64,000 nucleotides of DNA from Chamaelirium japonicum (Eukaryota; Streptophyta; Magnoliopsida; Liliales; Melanthiaceae). Of this stretch, positions 40,953 to 53,789 are shown in pieces; the first letter of the stretch is position 1, and the number at the start of each line of letters is the position of its first letter. The stretch is taken from contig OX393553.1 of NCBI GenBank assembly GCA_947650365.1, forward strand, positions 34,288,353 to 34,352,352. Direction: 5' to 3'. The notes below the pieces were generated by a model. It made no database searches and was not told the DNA's origin. It saw only the letters and a program-made list of their open reading frames with translations. The translations under genes were made by a program, and so were the position numbers.

Positions 40953-42949
40953 ATATACAATCGAACACTTCTCCCTAAAACACTTTCTAAGAGCCTTGTA
41001 ATATGCTCTTTATTTTTGGAATTGCTACTAGACTCCCAATATTTAGGGAGCCAAAACCGCTCTATATTAATTTTAAACAACCACCCTACAATCTTTAGTA
41101 AATTATATATAATTAAACATTCCTCCCAAAAAAACCCTCTAAGAGCCTCTCCATTGCCTCCCAAAAATACCCTAAAATCATAAGTAAATGACATATAAAT
41201 CAAGCACTCCTCCCTAAAATATCCTCTAAAAGCCTCTCAATATGCCTCTCTATTTTAAATATTACTACTAGACTCCCTATATTTAAGGAGCCAAAACTAT
41301 TCTAAATTTTTTTTGAACCCCCACCCGACAAACTTAAGTAAATTATATACAATCGAGCACTCCTCTCTAAAACACTCTCTAAGTGCCTCACAATATGCAC
41401 TTTATTTTTTGAGATTACTACTAGACTCCCTATATTTAGGGAGCTAAAACCGCTTTATGTTTTGTTTGAACCCCCACCCGATAAACTTAAGTAAATTATA
41501 CACAATCGAGCATTCCTTCCAAAACACCCTCAAAGAGCCTCACTATTGCCTTCCAAAAACACATAAAATCATAAGTAAATCATATATAAATGAAGTACTC
41601 CTTCCTAAAACACCCTCTAAGAGCCTCGCAATATGCCTCTCTATTTTTGGGATTACTACTAGACTCCATATATTTATGGAGCTAAACCGCTTTATATTAT
41701 TTTTGAACCTCCACCCAATAACCTTAAGTAAATTATATATAATCGAGCACTCCTCACTAAAACACCCTCTAAGAGACTTGCAACATGTCTCTCTATTTTT
41801 GGGATTGCTATTAGACTCCCTATATTTTGGGAGCCAAAATCGCTCCATATTTTTTTTGAACGACCACCCGATAACCTTAAGTAAATTATATACAATCGAG
41901 CACTCCTCCCTAAAACACTCTTTAAGAGCCACTTAATATGCTCTCTATTTTTGGGATTGCTACAAGACTCCCATAATTTAGGGAGCGAAAACTGCTCGAT
42001 ATTTTTTTTGAACCCCCCCACCCGACAACCTTAAGTAAATTATATACAATCGAGCATTCCTCCCAAAAACACCATCTAATAGCCTCACAATATGCCCTAT
42101 ATTTTTGGGATTGCTACTAGACTCTCTATATTTAGGGAGGCAAAATCGCTCCATATTGTTTTTGAACCCCCACCGGACAACCTTAAGTAATTATATACAA
42201 TCGATCGCTCCTCCCTAAAATACCCTCTAAGAGCCTCACAATGTACTCTGTATTTTTGGGATTGCTACAAGACTCCCTATATTTAGGGAGCCAAAATCAC
42301 TCAATATTTTTTTTGAACCCTGACAAGACAACCTTAAGTGAATTATATACAATCAAGCACTCTTCCCTATAACACCCTCTAACAGCATCATATTATGCTC
42401 TCTATTTTTGGGATTGCTACTAGACTCCCTTTATTTATAGAGCCAAAACCGGTCCATTTTTTTTTTAAACCTCCACCGGACAACCTTAAGTAAATTATAT
42501 ACAATTGAGCATTCCTCCCAAATACACCCTCAAAGAGCCTCATCATTGTCTCCTAAAAACTCCCTAAAATCTTAAGTAAATTATATATAAATCAAGCACA
42601 CCTTTCCAACACACCATCTAAGAGCCTCGTAATATATCTTTCTATTTTTGGGATTGCTTATAGACTCCTTATATTGAAGTAGCCAAAACGCTCCATGTTT
42701 TTTTTGAACGCTCACTCGACAACCATAAATAAATTATATACAATCGAGCACTCCTCCCTAAAACACCCTCTAAGAGCCACGCAAAATGCTCTCTATTTTT
42801 GGGATTGCTACAAGACTCCCTATATTTAGGGAGCCAAAACCGCTCCATATTTTTTTTGAACTCCCACCCGTCAACCATAAGTAAATTATATACAATCGAA
42901 CATTCCTCCTAATAATACCTTTCATAAACCTCGCCATTGCCTCCTTATT

Positions 42950-43039
42950 TTTGGGATCGCTACTAGACTCTCTATATTTGGAGAGCCAAAATCGCTCACA
43001 ATTTCACAAGGCTCCTACCCGATAACCATAACTAAATTA
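42950..43039 (+). repeat. Type C variant satellite unit, copy 14
   Basis: CCTCCTTATTTTTGGGATCGC, TTTGGAGAGCC, CAATTTCACAAGGCTCCTAC and GATAACCATAACTAAATTA. The preceding unit has CCGTCAACC; the next has AATCTTTAGTAAATAAT and a B insert. Confidence 0.85.
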
Positions 43040-45137
43040 TATACAATCGAGCACTCCTCCCTAAAATGCTTTAGAAGAGCCTCACAATATGCTCTTTATC
43101 TTTTGGATTGCTACTAGACTCCCTATATTTAGGAAGCCAAAACCGCTCTATATTTTTTTTGAACTCCCACCTGATAATCTTTAGTAAATAATATATAATC
43201 GATCATTCCTCTCAGAAACACCCTCTAAGAGCCTTGCCATTACCTCCCAAAAATACCCTAAAATCATAAGTAAATTATATATAAATCAATCAATCCTCCC
43301 TAAAACACCCTTTAAGAACCTCGCAATACGCTTTTCTATTTTTGGGATTGCTACTAGACTCCTTATAATTAGGGAGCCAAAGCTGCTCCATATTTTTTTT
43401 AAATCCCCACCCGAAGACCTTTAGTAAATTATATACAATCGAGCATTCATCCAAAAAACACCCTCTAATATCCTCACAATATGCTCTATATTTTTGGGAT
43501 TGCTACTAGACTCATTATATTTAAGGAGCTAAAACAGCTCCATATTTTTTTTGAACCCCCACCCGACAACTTTAAGTAAATTATATACAATCGAGCACTC
43601 CTCTCTAAAACACCCTCTAAGAGCCTCGCAATATGCTCTATATTTTTGGCATTGCTATTTGACTCACTATATTTATTGAGCTAAAACCGATCCATATTTT
43701 TTTTGTACCCCCACCCAATAACCAAAAGTAAATCGTACACAATCGAGCATTACACCTAAAAATACCCTCTAAGAGCCTCACCATTGCCTCCCAAAAACAC
43801 CCAACAATCATAAGTAAATTATATAAATCAAGCACTCCCTAAAACACCCTCTAAGAGACTCGCAATATGTCTTTCTATTTTTAGGATTGCTACTAGACTC
43901 CCTATATTTATGGAGCCAAAACCGCTTCATATTTATTTTAAACGCCCATTAAACAACTTTAAGTAAATTATATACAATCGAGCACACCTTTCTAAAACAC
44001 CCTTTAAGAGCCTGGTAATATGCTCTCAATTTTTGGTATTGCTATTGGACTCCCTATATTTGGGGAGTCAAAACCGCTCCTATTTTTTTTGAACCCCCAC
44101 CCAACAACCTTAAGTAAATTAAATATAATCAAGCATTTATCCCAAAAACACCCTCTAAGAGCATCGCCATTATCGCCCAAAAATATTCTAAAATCGTAAG
44201 TAAATTATATATAAATCAAGCAATCCACCCTAAAACACCCTATAAGAGCCTCGCAATATTCCTTTCTATTTTTGGGATTGGAACTAGACTCCCTAAATTT
44301 AGGTATCAAAAACTGCTCCATTTTTTTTTAATACCCACCGGACAACCTTAAATAAATTATATACAATCGAGTACTCTTTCCAAAAACACCCGCTGAAAGC
44401 CTCATAATATGCTCTCTACTTTTGGGATTGTTACTCGACTACCTATATTTAGGGAGCTTAAACTGCTCCATATTTTGTTTGAACCCTTACCTGTCAACCT
44501 TAAGTCAATTATATACCAACGAGCATTTCTCCTGAAAACACCCTCTACGAGCCTCGCCAATGCTTCTAAAAAACACCCAAAAATTATAATTATATTATAT
44601 ATAAATAAAGCACTCCTCCCTAAAACACCCTATAAGAGCCTCGCAATATGCTTCTCTAATTTTAGGATTGCAACTAGACTCCCTATATTTAAAGAGCCAA
44701 AACTGTTCCATATTTTTTTCGAACCCCCACCCGATAACCTTAAGTAAATTATATACAATTGAGTTCTCCTCCATAAAACACCCTCTAAGAGCCTCGCAAT
44801 ATGTTCTCTATTTTTTCGAATTGCTACTAGACTCTCTATATTTAGGGAGCCAAAATTGCTCTATATTTTTTTAGAACCCCCACTCTACAACCTGAAATAA
44901 ATTATACACAATCGAGCATTCCTCCCAAAAATACCATCTAATAGCCTCATAATATGCTCTCTATTTTTGGGATTGCTAATAGACTCCCTATTTTTATGAA
45001 GGCAAAACCACTCCATATTTTTTTTGAACCCCTACCCGACAACCTTAACTAAATTATATACAATCGAGCATTCCTTCAAAAAACACCCTCAAAGAGCCTC
45101 GCCATTGCCTCCCTAAAACACCCTCTAAGAGCCTCAC

Positions 45138-45168
45138 AATATGCCTTTATATACAATCCAACACTCCT
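45138..45168. other. Satellite unit with central deletion
   Basis: CAATATGCCTTTATATACAATCC: the anchor runs directly into TATATACAATC, losing dyad, T run and C-rich block. A collapsed B insert (GCCTCCCTAAAACACC) lies just before it near 45110. Confidence 0.65.
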
Positions 45169-45352
45169 CCCTAAGATATCCTCTAAGTGCTTCACAATAT
45201 GCTCTCTATTTTTAGGATTGCTACAAGACTCCCAATATTTAGGGAGACAAAACTACTCCATATTTTTTTTGAAACCCCACCCGTCAACCTTAAGTTAATT
45301 ATATACAATCGAGTATTCTTTTCAAAAAAACCTTATATGAGCCTCGCTATTG

Positions 45353-45451
45353 CCTCCTTATTTTTGGGATTACTACTAGACTCCCTATATTTGGGGAGCA
45401 AAAATTGCTCCCAATTTCTCAAGTCTACCACCCGATTATCATAACTAAATT
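45353..45451 (+). repeat. Type C variant satellite unit, copy 15
   Basis: CCTCCTTATTTTTGGGATTAC, TTTGGGGAGC, CCAATTTCTCAAGTCTACC and GATTATCATAACTAAATTA. The preceding unit has CCGTCAACC; the next has ACCTTTAGTAAATTAT and a B insert. Confidence 0.85.
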
Positions 45452-46611
45452 ATATATAATCGAGCACTCCTTCTTAAAATACTTTCTAAGAGCCTCGCAA
45501 TATGCTCTCTATTTTTGGGATTGCTACTAGACTCCCTTTATTCAGGGAGCCAAAACCACTTTATATTTATTTTGAACCCCCACTCGATAACCTTTAGTAA
45601 ATTATATATAATTAAGCATTACTCCCAAAAACACCCTCTAAGAGCCTCGACATTGCCTCCCAAAAACACTCTAAAATCATAAGTAAATTATATATAAATT
45701 AAGCACTCCTCTCTAAAATACCCTATAAGAGCCTTGCAATATGCCTCTATATTTTTGGAATTGCTACTAAACTACATATATTTAAAGAACCAAAACCACT
45801 CCATTTTTTTTTTGAACCCCCACCCGATAAGCTTAATTAAATAATATATAATTGAGCACTCCTCCCTAAAACACTCTCTAAGAATCTCGTAATATACTCT
45901 CTATTTTTTGGGATTGCTACTAGAATCCCTATATTTAGGGAGCCAAAACCGCTCTATATTTTGTTTGAACCCCCACCTGACAACCTTAAGTAAATTATAT
46001 GCAATCGAGTATTCCTCCAAAAAACACCCTCTAAGAGCCTCACCATTGTCTTTCAAAAATACCCTAAAATCATAAGAAAATAATATATAAATCAAGCACT
46101 CCTTCCTAAAACAACCTCTAAGAGCCTTGCAATATGCCTCAATATTTTTGAGATTGTTACTAGACTCCCTATATTTTAAAAGCCAAAACCGCTCCATATT
46201 TTTTTTGAATTCCCACCCAATAACCTTAAGTAAATTATATACAATCGAGCACTCCTCCCTAAAATACCCTTAAGAGCCTAATATGCTTTCTATTTTTAGA
46301 ATTGCAACTAGACTCCCTATTTTTAGGGAGACAAAACCACTTCATATTTTTTTTGAACCCCCACCCGACAAACTTAAGTAAATTATATGCAATCGAGAAC
46401 TCCTCCCTAAAACACCCTCTAAGAGCCTCGCAATACGCTCTCTATTTTTGGGGATTGCTACTAGACTGCCTATATTTAGGGAGCCAAAACCACTCCATAG
46501 TTTGTTTGAACCACCACCAGACAACATTAAGTAAATTAGATACAATAGAGCATTCCTCCCAAAAAAACTCTCTAAGAGCCTTACTATTGCCTTCCAAAAA
46601 TACCCTAAAAT

Positions 46612-46642
46612 CATAAGTAAATTATATAATTTAGGGAGCTAA
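46612..46642. other. Satellite junction inside a B insert
   Basis: AGTAAATTATATAATTTAGGGAGC: the B insert is joined to the right arm of a hairpin, with the following anchor missing. Confidence 0.65.
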
Positions 46643-49600
46643 AATCGCTCCATTTTTTTTTTGAACACCTACCCGACAACCTTAAGTAAATTATATACAA
46701 TCAAGCACTCCTTCCTAAAACACCCTGTGAGAGCCTATTATGCTCTCTATTTTTGGGATTACTACTAGACTCCCTATATTTAGGGAGCCAAAACTGCTCC
46801 ATATTTTATTTGAACCCCCACCCATATACCGTAAGTAAATTATATACAAACGAGCATTCCTCCTGAAAACACCATTTAATAGCCTGCAATATGAACTCTA
46901 TTATTGGGAATTCTACTAGAATCCCTATATTTAGGGAACCAATACCACCCCATATTTTTTTTGAACCCCTACCTGATAACCTTAAGTGAATTATATATAA
47001 TCGAGCACTCTTCCCTTAAATACACTCTAAGAGACTTGCAATATACTCTCTATTTTTGAGATTGCTACTAGACTCTCTATATTTAGGGAGCCAAAACCGC
47101 TCCATATTATTTTTAAACCCACACCCAACAACCTTAATTAAATTATATACAATCGAGTATTCCTCCAAAAAACACCCTCTAAGAGCCTCGCCATTGTCTC
47201 CCAAAAATACCCTAAAATCATAAGTAAATGATATATAAATCAAGCACTCCTCCCTAAAACACCCTTTAAGAGATTCACAATATGTTATTCTATTTTTGGG
47301 ATTGCTACTAGACTTCTTATATTTAGGAAGCCAAAATCGGTTCATATTTTTTTTCAATACCCACCTGACAACCTTAAGTAAATTATATACAATCGAGCAC
47401 TCCTTCTAAAAACACCCTCTAAGAGCCATATAATATGCTCTCTATTTTTGGAATTGCTACTAGACTCACTATATTTAGGGAACAAAAACCACTCCATATT
47501 TTTTTTGAACCCCCGCCTGTCAACCTTAAGTAAATTATATACAATCGAGCATTACTCACAAAAACACCCTTTAAGAGCCTTGCCATTTCCTCCAAAAAAC
47601 ACCCAAAAATCATAAGTAAATTATATATAAATCAAGCACTCCTCCCTAAAACACCGTCTAAGAGCCTCGCAATATGCCTGTCTATTTTTAGGATTGCTAC
47701 TAGACTCCCTATATTTAATGCGCCAAAACTACTCTATATTTTTTTTGAACCCCTACCCGACAACCTTAAGTAAATTATATACAATGGAGCATACCTTCCT
47801 AAAACACCCTTTAAGAGCCTTGTAATATGCTCTCTATTTTTAGGATTACTACTAGACTCCCTATATTTAGTGACCCAAAATCGCTCCATATTTTTTTTTG
47901 AACCTCTACCCATCAACCTTAAGTAAATTATATTCAATCGAGTATTCCTCCCAAAAACCCTTTAAGAGCCTCGCTATTACATCCCAAAAATATCCAAAAA
48001 TTATAATTAAATTATATATAAATCAAGCACTCCTTCCTAAAATACCCTCTGAGAGCCTCGCAATATACCTTTCTATTTTTAGGATTGCTACTAGCTCCTT
48101 ATATTTAAGGAAACAAAACCGCTCCATATTTTTTTTGAACCTCTACCCGACAACCTTAAGTAAATTATATACGATTAAGCATTCCTCCCTAAAACACCCT
48201 CTAAGTGCCTCGTAATATGCTCTTTATTTTTTGGGATTGCTACTAGACTCTCTATATTTAGGGAGCCAAAACTTCTCCATATTTTGTTTGAACCCCCACC
48301 CGACAACCTTAAGTAAATGATACACAATCGAGCATTTCTCCCAAAAACACCCTCTAAGTGCTTCCCCATTGCCTCCCAAAAATACCCAAAATCCATAAGT
48401 AAATTAGATATAAATCAAGCACTCTTCCCTAAAACACCCTCTAAGAGCCTTGCAATATGCCTTTCTATTTTTGTGATTGCTACTAGACTCCCTATATTTA
48501 GGAAGCCAAAATAGCTCCATATTATTTTTGAACCCCCACCTGACAACCTTAAATAAATTATATAAAATGGAGCACTCCTCCCTAAAACACCTCTAAGAGC
48601 CTCACAAAATGCTCCCTATTTTTAGGATTGCTACTAGAATCCCTATATTTAGGGAGTCAAAACTGCTCCATATTATTTTTGAACCCCCATCCGACAACTC
48701 TAAGTAAATTATATAAAATCGAGCATTTCTCCTATAAACACCATCTAATAGCCTCGCAATATACTCTATATTTTTTGGATTGCTACAAGACTCTCTATAT
48801 TTAGAGAGGTAAAATCGCTCCATATTTGTTTTGAACCCATACCTAATAACCTTAAGTAAATTATATACAATCGAGCACTCCTCCCTAAAATAATCTCTAA
48901 GAGCCTCGCAATATGCTCTCTATTTTTGAGATTGCTACTAGACTCCCTATATTTAGGGAGCCAAGACCGCTCCATATTTTTTTTGAAACCCCACACAACA
49001 ACCTTAAATAAATTATATGCAATCGAGCACTCCGCCCTAAAACACCCTCAAAGAGCCTTAAAATATGCTCTCTATTTTTTAGGATTGCTACAAGACACCC
49101 TATATTTAGGGAGCCAAAACTACTCCATAGTTTATTTGAACCCTCACCCGAAAACCTTAAGTAAATTATATACAATCGAGCATTCCTCCAAAAAACACCC
49201 TTTAAGAGCCACGCCATTGCCTTCCAAAAACACCCTAAAATCATAAGTAAATTATACATAAATCAAGGACTCCTCCCTAAAATACCGTCTAAGAGCCTCG
49301 CAATATTCCTCTCTATTTTTGGGATTGCTACTAGGCTCCCTATATTTAGGGAGCCAAAATTGCTCCATATTTTTTTTGAACACCCACCTGACAACCTTAA
49401 GTAAATTATATACAATCAAGTACTCCTCCTAAAAACACCCTTTGAGAGCCTAATATGCTCTCTATTTTTGGGATTGCTACTAGACTCCCTATATTAAGGG
49501 AGCCAAAATTGTTCCATGTTTTTTTAAACCCATACCCATTAACCTTAAGTAAATTATATACAATTGAGCATTCCTCCCAAAAATACCCTTTAAGAGCCTT

Positions 49601-49694
49601 GCCATAGCATCCCAAAGTTACCAGAAAATCATTAGTTAATTATATATAAATCAAGTACTCCTCCCTGAAATACCCTCTAAGAGCCTAGCAATAT

Positions 49695-49728
49695 GCTTTT
49701 ACATTTTTCAGATTTCTAAGGAGCCAAA
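49695..49728. other. Satellite unit with partial anchor and hairpin loss
   Basis: ATTTTTCAGATTTCTAAGGAGCC: TGCTACTAGACTCCCTATATT is missing between the anchor and the right arm. Confidence 0.6.
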
Positions 49729-50706
49729 TCCGCTACATATTTTTTTTGAACCTCTACCCAACAACCTAAAATAAATTATATATGATTAAGCACTCCTCCC
49801 TAAAACACCCTCTAAGCACCTCATAATATGCTCTCTATTTTTTGGGATTACTACTAGACTCCCTATATTTAGGGAGCCAAAACTACTCAATATTTTGTTT
49901 GAACCCCCACCTAACAACCTTAAGTAAATGATACACTATCGAGCATTCCTCCCAAAAACACCCTCTAAGAGCCTCATCATTGCCTCCCAAAATCACCCAA
50001 AATTCATAAGTAAATTATATATAAATCAAGCACTCCTTCCTGAAACACCCTCTAAGAGCCTTGCAATATGCCACTCTATTTTTAGGAATGCTACTAGACT
50101 CCCTATATTTAGGGAGCCAAAATCACTCCATTTTTTTTTTGAACCCCCACCCGACAACCTTAAGTAAATTATATACAATCGAGCACTCCTCCCTAAAACA
50201 AACTCTAAATGCCTCACAATATGCTCTATATTTTTAGGATTGCTACTAGACTCCCTATATTTAGGGAGCCAAAACCGCTTCATATTTTTTTTGAACCCCC
50301 ACCCAAAAACCTTATGTAAATAATATAAAATCGAGCATTTCTTCAAAAAATATCATCTAATAGGCTCGAAATATGCTCTTTATTTTTGCGATTGCTACTA
50401 GACTCCCTATATTTAAAGAGGCTAAACCGCTCTATTTTTGTTTTGATCACACACCCGATAACCTTAAGTAAATTATATACAATCGAGCACCCCTCTCAAA
50501 AATACCCTCATAGAGCCTCGTAATATGCTCTTTATTTTTGGGATTGCTACTAGACTCCCGATATTTAGAGAGCCAAAGCCGCTCTATATTTTTTTTTAAC
50601 CCCCAACCATCAACCTTAAGTAAATTATATAATATCGAGCATTCCTCCCAAAAACACCCTCTAAGAGCCTCGCCATTGCGTCCCAAAAACACCCAAAAAT
50701 CATAAG

Positions 50707-50711
50707 TAAAT
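50707..50711 (+). repeat. Target-site duplication, left copy
   Basis: TAAAT immediately before the terminal TGTTGG of the retrotransposon, repeated at the other end. Five bases is the usual duplication length for Ty1/copia integrase. Confidence 0.9.
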
Positions 50712-51466
50712 TGTTGGAAATAAATCCATGGTAGAGGCCCGCAGCGGAAGCAAAGTGAAGGTCCGAGAACCGTGAGCGGTGTGCGTTACATATCAAAATT
50801 TTCATCGAAACGATCTACATATGCGTGTATGAATCTAGCATGGCAACTACGCGAACCCCTAACGACGATCTAACGCGAAAGAACAATCTAGCATGTATGC
50901 ATGTTCTAATTATGTTAGATCTACTTGTTAGAGATCATACCTGCGTGCGAAATCTTTCACCGCGACAAATTTCTTCTTTGTCGATGGAGACGGGCTACGG
51001 ATCTGCTCGACATAGCTTCGGTGTGATGGCCATAACTTTCTGTTCTGAACTCCGATTAGGCTGAAATTTGGAATGCAGGTAGCCAACTTTGAGACGCACC
51101 TTTAGAAACAAGTTTCACGTCGTTTGGACTTCTGTAGCTTCCGAAATCACAGAAACAATGCTGATTTTCTGTGCAGATTCTGGACAGCAAAAGGTTGTGG
51201 GAGACGCCTTCTAGTTCACCCGATCTCACACGATGCACGGCACCTCATCGATGGATCTCTGAGTACCTCCATACGATGAGCCTTCTCCTTCTACGAAACA
51301 CCATGTGAGGAAGACGAGTCGCCATCCAATGGCGCAAGCGAGGGAAAGAGAGACGAGAGAGGAGATGCGAAGAGAGGAGAGGGGGTGGCTAGGGTTTCCC
51401 CCATGGCTTGGGCCGGCCCTAGGGCTTGCATGGCTCATTAATTTCATCCCCCCCTCTCTCCCTATA

Positions 51467-51477
51467 CCTTATATAGG
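51467..51477 (-). promoter_or_regulatory. Candidate LTR TATA box
   Basis: The minus strand reads CCTATATAAGG, the only clear TATA-like box I noticed in the LTR. It lies in the part missing from the 5' LTR. Placing transcription start about 30 bp further left is inference. Confidence 0.5.
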
Positions 51478-52882
51478 GTCGGCCTTATCCTTACGGATAA
51501 GCCTAGCGGATAGGATTGACTGATTCAAACCTCTCCCAATATATCTCTTCTTTTATCTCTATCTTTTCCTTGTTTTCGAAAACAGTCAAAACCAGCCCGT
51601 TTTCTGTGCCTCATGACCGGCCCTTTCATCAGAGGCAACAACCTCCTGAAACTAATAGGGCCGGCCTTGACCAGTCTCTCAACACTTAGGGCCGGCCCCC
51701 TTAGTGCATAGTAGCGCATGGTATGACCAAAAAGCCCTTATGTCACTAGTTGGCCGTTCCTCGTGTACGAGACTTTACAAGGCACACATAAGTGAAGTGC
51801 ACCAGTGATTTCACTATTCTCTGAGGTTCCCATAGGGTGCCCCTAGTGAAGTCAACTAGTCAACTCGCAACATGTCCCGGTGCATCGCACCCATGTGGCA
51901 AAGTCCACTTATGATAAGGAATTGCTATATGCATCTCTGCACTAACCTAGGGTTTCCCCTTAGTGCACACACGTAGCTACGCATCTACCGTGCACTAGTG
52001 CGAAGCACTCACGGAGCGTAGGCTTGGACTTCTCGCTTCCTCTAACTACGTTCTGTGTTTCGAGGAGATGGTATAAGAACCATACATAATGTCGATAAGG
52101 TGGAACCTTCAGGGACCAGGGTTCATGGCTTCCAACTCAGACTCGATCGACACACTACCCAAGTGTTCCATCGATCCTCTGAGTCCGAGTTGACCTATGT
52201 AGCCACCTAGAGTGCGACGCAGGCTGTACTCCAATTCCCCCGGACTTACTATGTTCTCCCTCATACCCCTGCTCTCCGCTTAGTATGGTAAACCCGTTGT
52301 CCCTCCACTTGGTGCCATGACGCAACTCGAGCAGTGGAGAATACTGTCAGACTCGAGTGCTCATATGACTCGGTTCCTTCCAGGTTGACCATATATATCG
52401 TACCTCCGATTACTCTGACGAGCAACCGGATCCGTCATCAGTCCAACTGATGACCACCTGGCCAGGGTTTAATACGACGTAGGTCAGACCAAGGAACGCA
52501 CCTCCCGTTTGGGGTGTGGATAGCCTACAGGAGTGACACACTGATGCAATGCCAGCTGGGTAACCCAGTACACCGTGGTTTTGGATCATTGCATCCGGAT
52601 CCTCATACATTGGTGCGCCAAAGCACCACATAACTGGTTAGTCCACCAGACATGGTTCCTCAGGGTTTAGGACCGTTTTACCCTAAGCAGAAACACGGTT
52701 TAGTGCACCGGTGTCTGCTCACCGATCTATGCACCGTGTTGGTTCCGTTCGGCCACAGACAATGTGCCTGGTAATGATCGTGGTGGAGATACCCACGCTC
52801 TGTCATCCCAACAGCTTATCCTGACAGGGCGACCAACCCTAATCAGAGCTGTGAACGTATTTAGGTTACATGGGACCAGTCC

Positions 52883-52963
52883 CTTGAGTCTCCCACTCAA
52901 GTGGATTACCATGTAGCCATGGCTCTCTGTTCTGTAATCAGAACGCGTACTAAGGTACGTACC
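52883..52963. promoter_or_regulatory. Cluster of three dyads in U3
   Basis: Within about 80 bp lie CTTGAGT/ACTCAAG (52883-52901), GTTCTG-TAAT-CAGAAC (52929-52944) and the perfect palindrome GGTACGTACC (52954-52963). All three recur in the other LTR, where the palindrome is at 59258-59267. They may be transcription-factor sites or RNA hairpins of the LTR; function is not shown by the sequence. Confidence 0.4.
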
Positions 52964-53042
52964 AATATGCATTCCTATACTATCAACCATACATAGCTAA
53001 ACTATAGGTTTTTACGAGCTGTAGACCTCACCAATTCTAACA

Positions 53043-53055
53043 ATCTCCCACTAGG
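53043..53055 (-). promoter_or_regulatory. Polypurine tract for plus-strand priming
   Basis: The minus strand reads CCTAGTGGGAGAT directly before TGTTAGAATTGG. A GTGGGAGA-type tract abutting TGTT is typical of plant copia elements and fixes both the orientation and the inner LTR border. Confidence 0.85.
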
Positions 53056-53079
53056 TCTAACGAGGAATAACGGTGTTGA

Positions 53080-53300
53080 GCTCTGTAGCTTCTACATACT
53101 GCCCAAAAGCCTTTGCAGGAATTCCCTAAAGGAATTGGCAACATTGTCTGTAGATTCCACCTTAGTACCGCTACTTGCATTTCCTCCTATAACTGTCAGA
53201 TCAAGTGGAGTTTGTACTTGATGGGTTTCCCCTAATGGTGGTGCCTAGTCTCCTTGGACCTTGCTTACCGCTTTTTTGTTGGCAACAACAGATACCTGAG
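53080..53300 (-). pseudogene. RNase H C-terminal relic
   Basis: One minus-strand frame contains STDNVANSF, similar to the DNVADPxTK signature near the end of plant copia RNase H, followed by frame breaks just before the polypurine tract. The rest of the domain cannot be traced with confidence. The position between reverse transcriptase and polypurine tract supports the call. Confidence 0.5.
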
Positions 53301-53789
53301 CCTCTGGTACGCGTCCCAAGTTCTCTAAGAACTTCCTAAGCCTTACCACCTGATATACTATCTCGCATGCAACAACGTGTTAAGCCTCTATGGTAGAGTC
53401 TGTGATGCACTCTTGCTTCACACTCTACCAACTACCGCTTCTAATCCCAAGATAAAAATAATCCCTGAAATCGATTCTCTAGAACACACATCTGACACCA
53501 AAGTCAGATCCTGTGTGTCCAATCGATATCAGGACCTGTGAAGTGCAAGCTAACTCATAATCCTTACTTAATAAGGATTTCTGAGTATACCCTTCACATC
53601 GGTCCAGAGATCTGGACCCGGGTTCGACTGAAACCGACCCATCTTCCTGCTGCACAATAGATATCTAGCCTCGTAAACCGAATCTGGCTAGAATCTTATC
53701 TTCATGCGTAGCCTGTGACAGCAAGAGAATCTTGCTCTGGTTATCTCGAGTTACCTTGAGTCCCAAAGCATAACTCGCCTCACTAGGGT

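Larger units (their letters stand above)
1..50711 (+). repeat. Satellite DNA array, left block (about 151-155 bp and 220-241 bp units)
   Basis: Head-to-tail tandem repeat that fills the whole left part of the window and runs off its left edge. Spacing of the anchor TTTTTGGGATTGCTACTAG is mostly 151-155 bp, with many intervals of 219-241 bp where an extra segment (B insert) is present. From spacing I estimate roughly 300 units; this was not counted. Unit order of landmarks: CTCTCTATTTTTGGGATTGC, a CTCCCTA-TATT-TAGGGAG dyad, CCAAAACCGCTCCATA, a T6-T10 run, GAACCCCCACCCGACAACC, AAGTAAATTATATACAATCG, AGCACTCCTCCCTAAAACAC, CCTCTAAGAGCCTCGCAATA. All units read in one direction; I saw no inverted block. 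Copies differ from each other at many sites, so this is not a freshly homogenised array. By eye it is much more AT-rich than the retrotransposon at its right end. A centromeric or pericentromeric role is inferred from architecture only. Confidence 0.95.
50712..53042 (-). repeat. 3' LTR, complete (2331 bp)
   Basis: In element orientation it begins TGTTAGAATTGG at 53042, just after the polypurine tract, and ends TTCCAACA at 50712 next to the TAAAT duplication. The part from 53042 to 51916 is the U3-side segment also found in the other LTR. The remaining 1204 bp toward 50712 are present only here and should hold the core promoter, R and U5. This unique part has a TATA-like box and several GGCCGGCC-type words. 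No coding potential is evident. Confidence 0.88.

Noticed and set aside
1-50711. More than 100 open frames of 60-175 codons on both strands
   Set aside because: They reproduce two stereotyped peptides, one per strand, in phase with the satellite unit. Frameshifts and stops occur at random between units, so these are not genes.
1-50711. CRISPR-like array
   Set aside because: The units are about 150 bp, contiguous and homologous throughout; there are no short repeats with unique spacers and no cas genes. The retrotransposon shows the genome is eukaryotic.
1-50711. CENP-B box in the monomer
   Set aside because: No segment fits the TTCGnnnnAnnCGGG core in the units I checked.
50825-51064. Plus-strand open frame of 79 codons in the 3' LTR
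   Set aside because: It lies inside non-coding LTR sequence and has no recognisable domain.
51305-51523. Plus-strand open frame rich in Arg/Glu in the 3' LTR
   Set aside because: Low-complexity purine-rich DNA opposite the LTR sense strand explains it.
52410-52631. Minus-strand open frame of 73 codons found in both LTRs (also 58714-58935)
   Set aside because: Its two near-identical copies reflect LTR duplication. It is in U3, has no known domain and carries no sign of being a separate gene.
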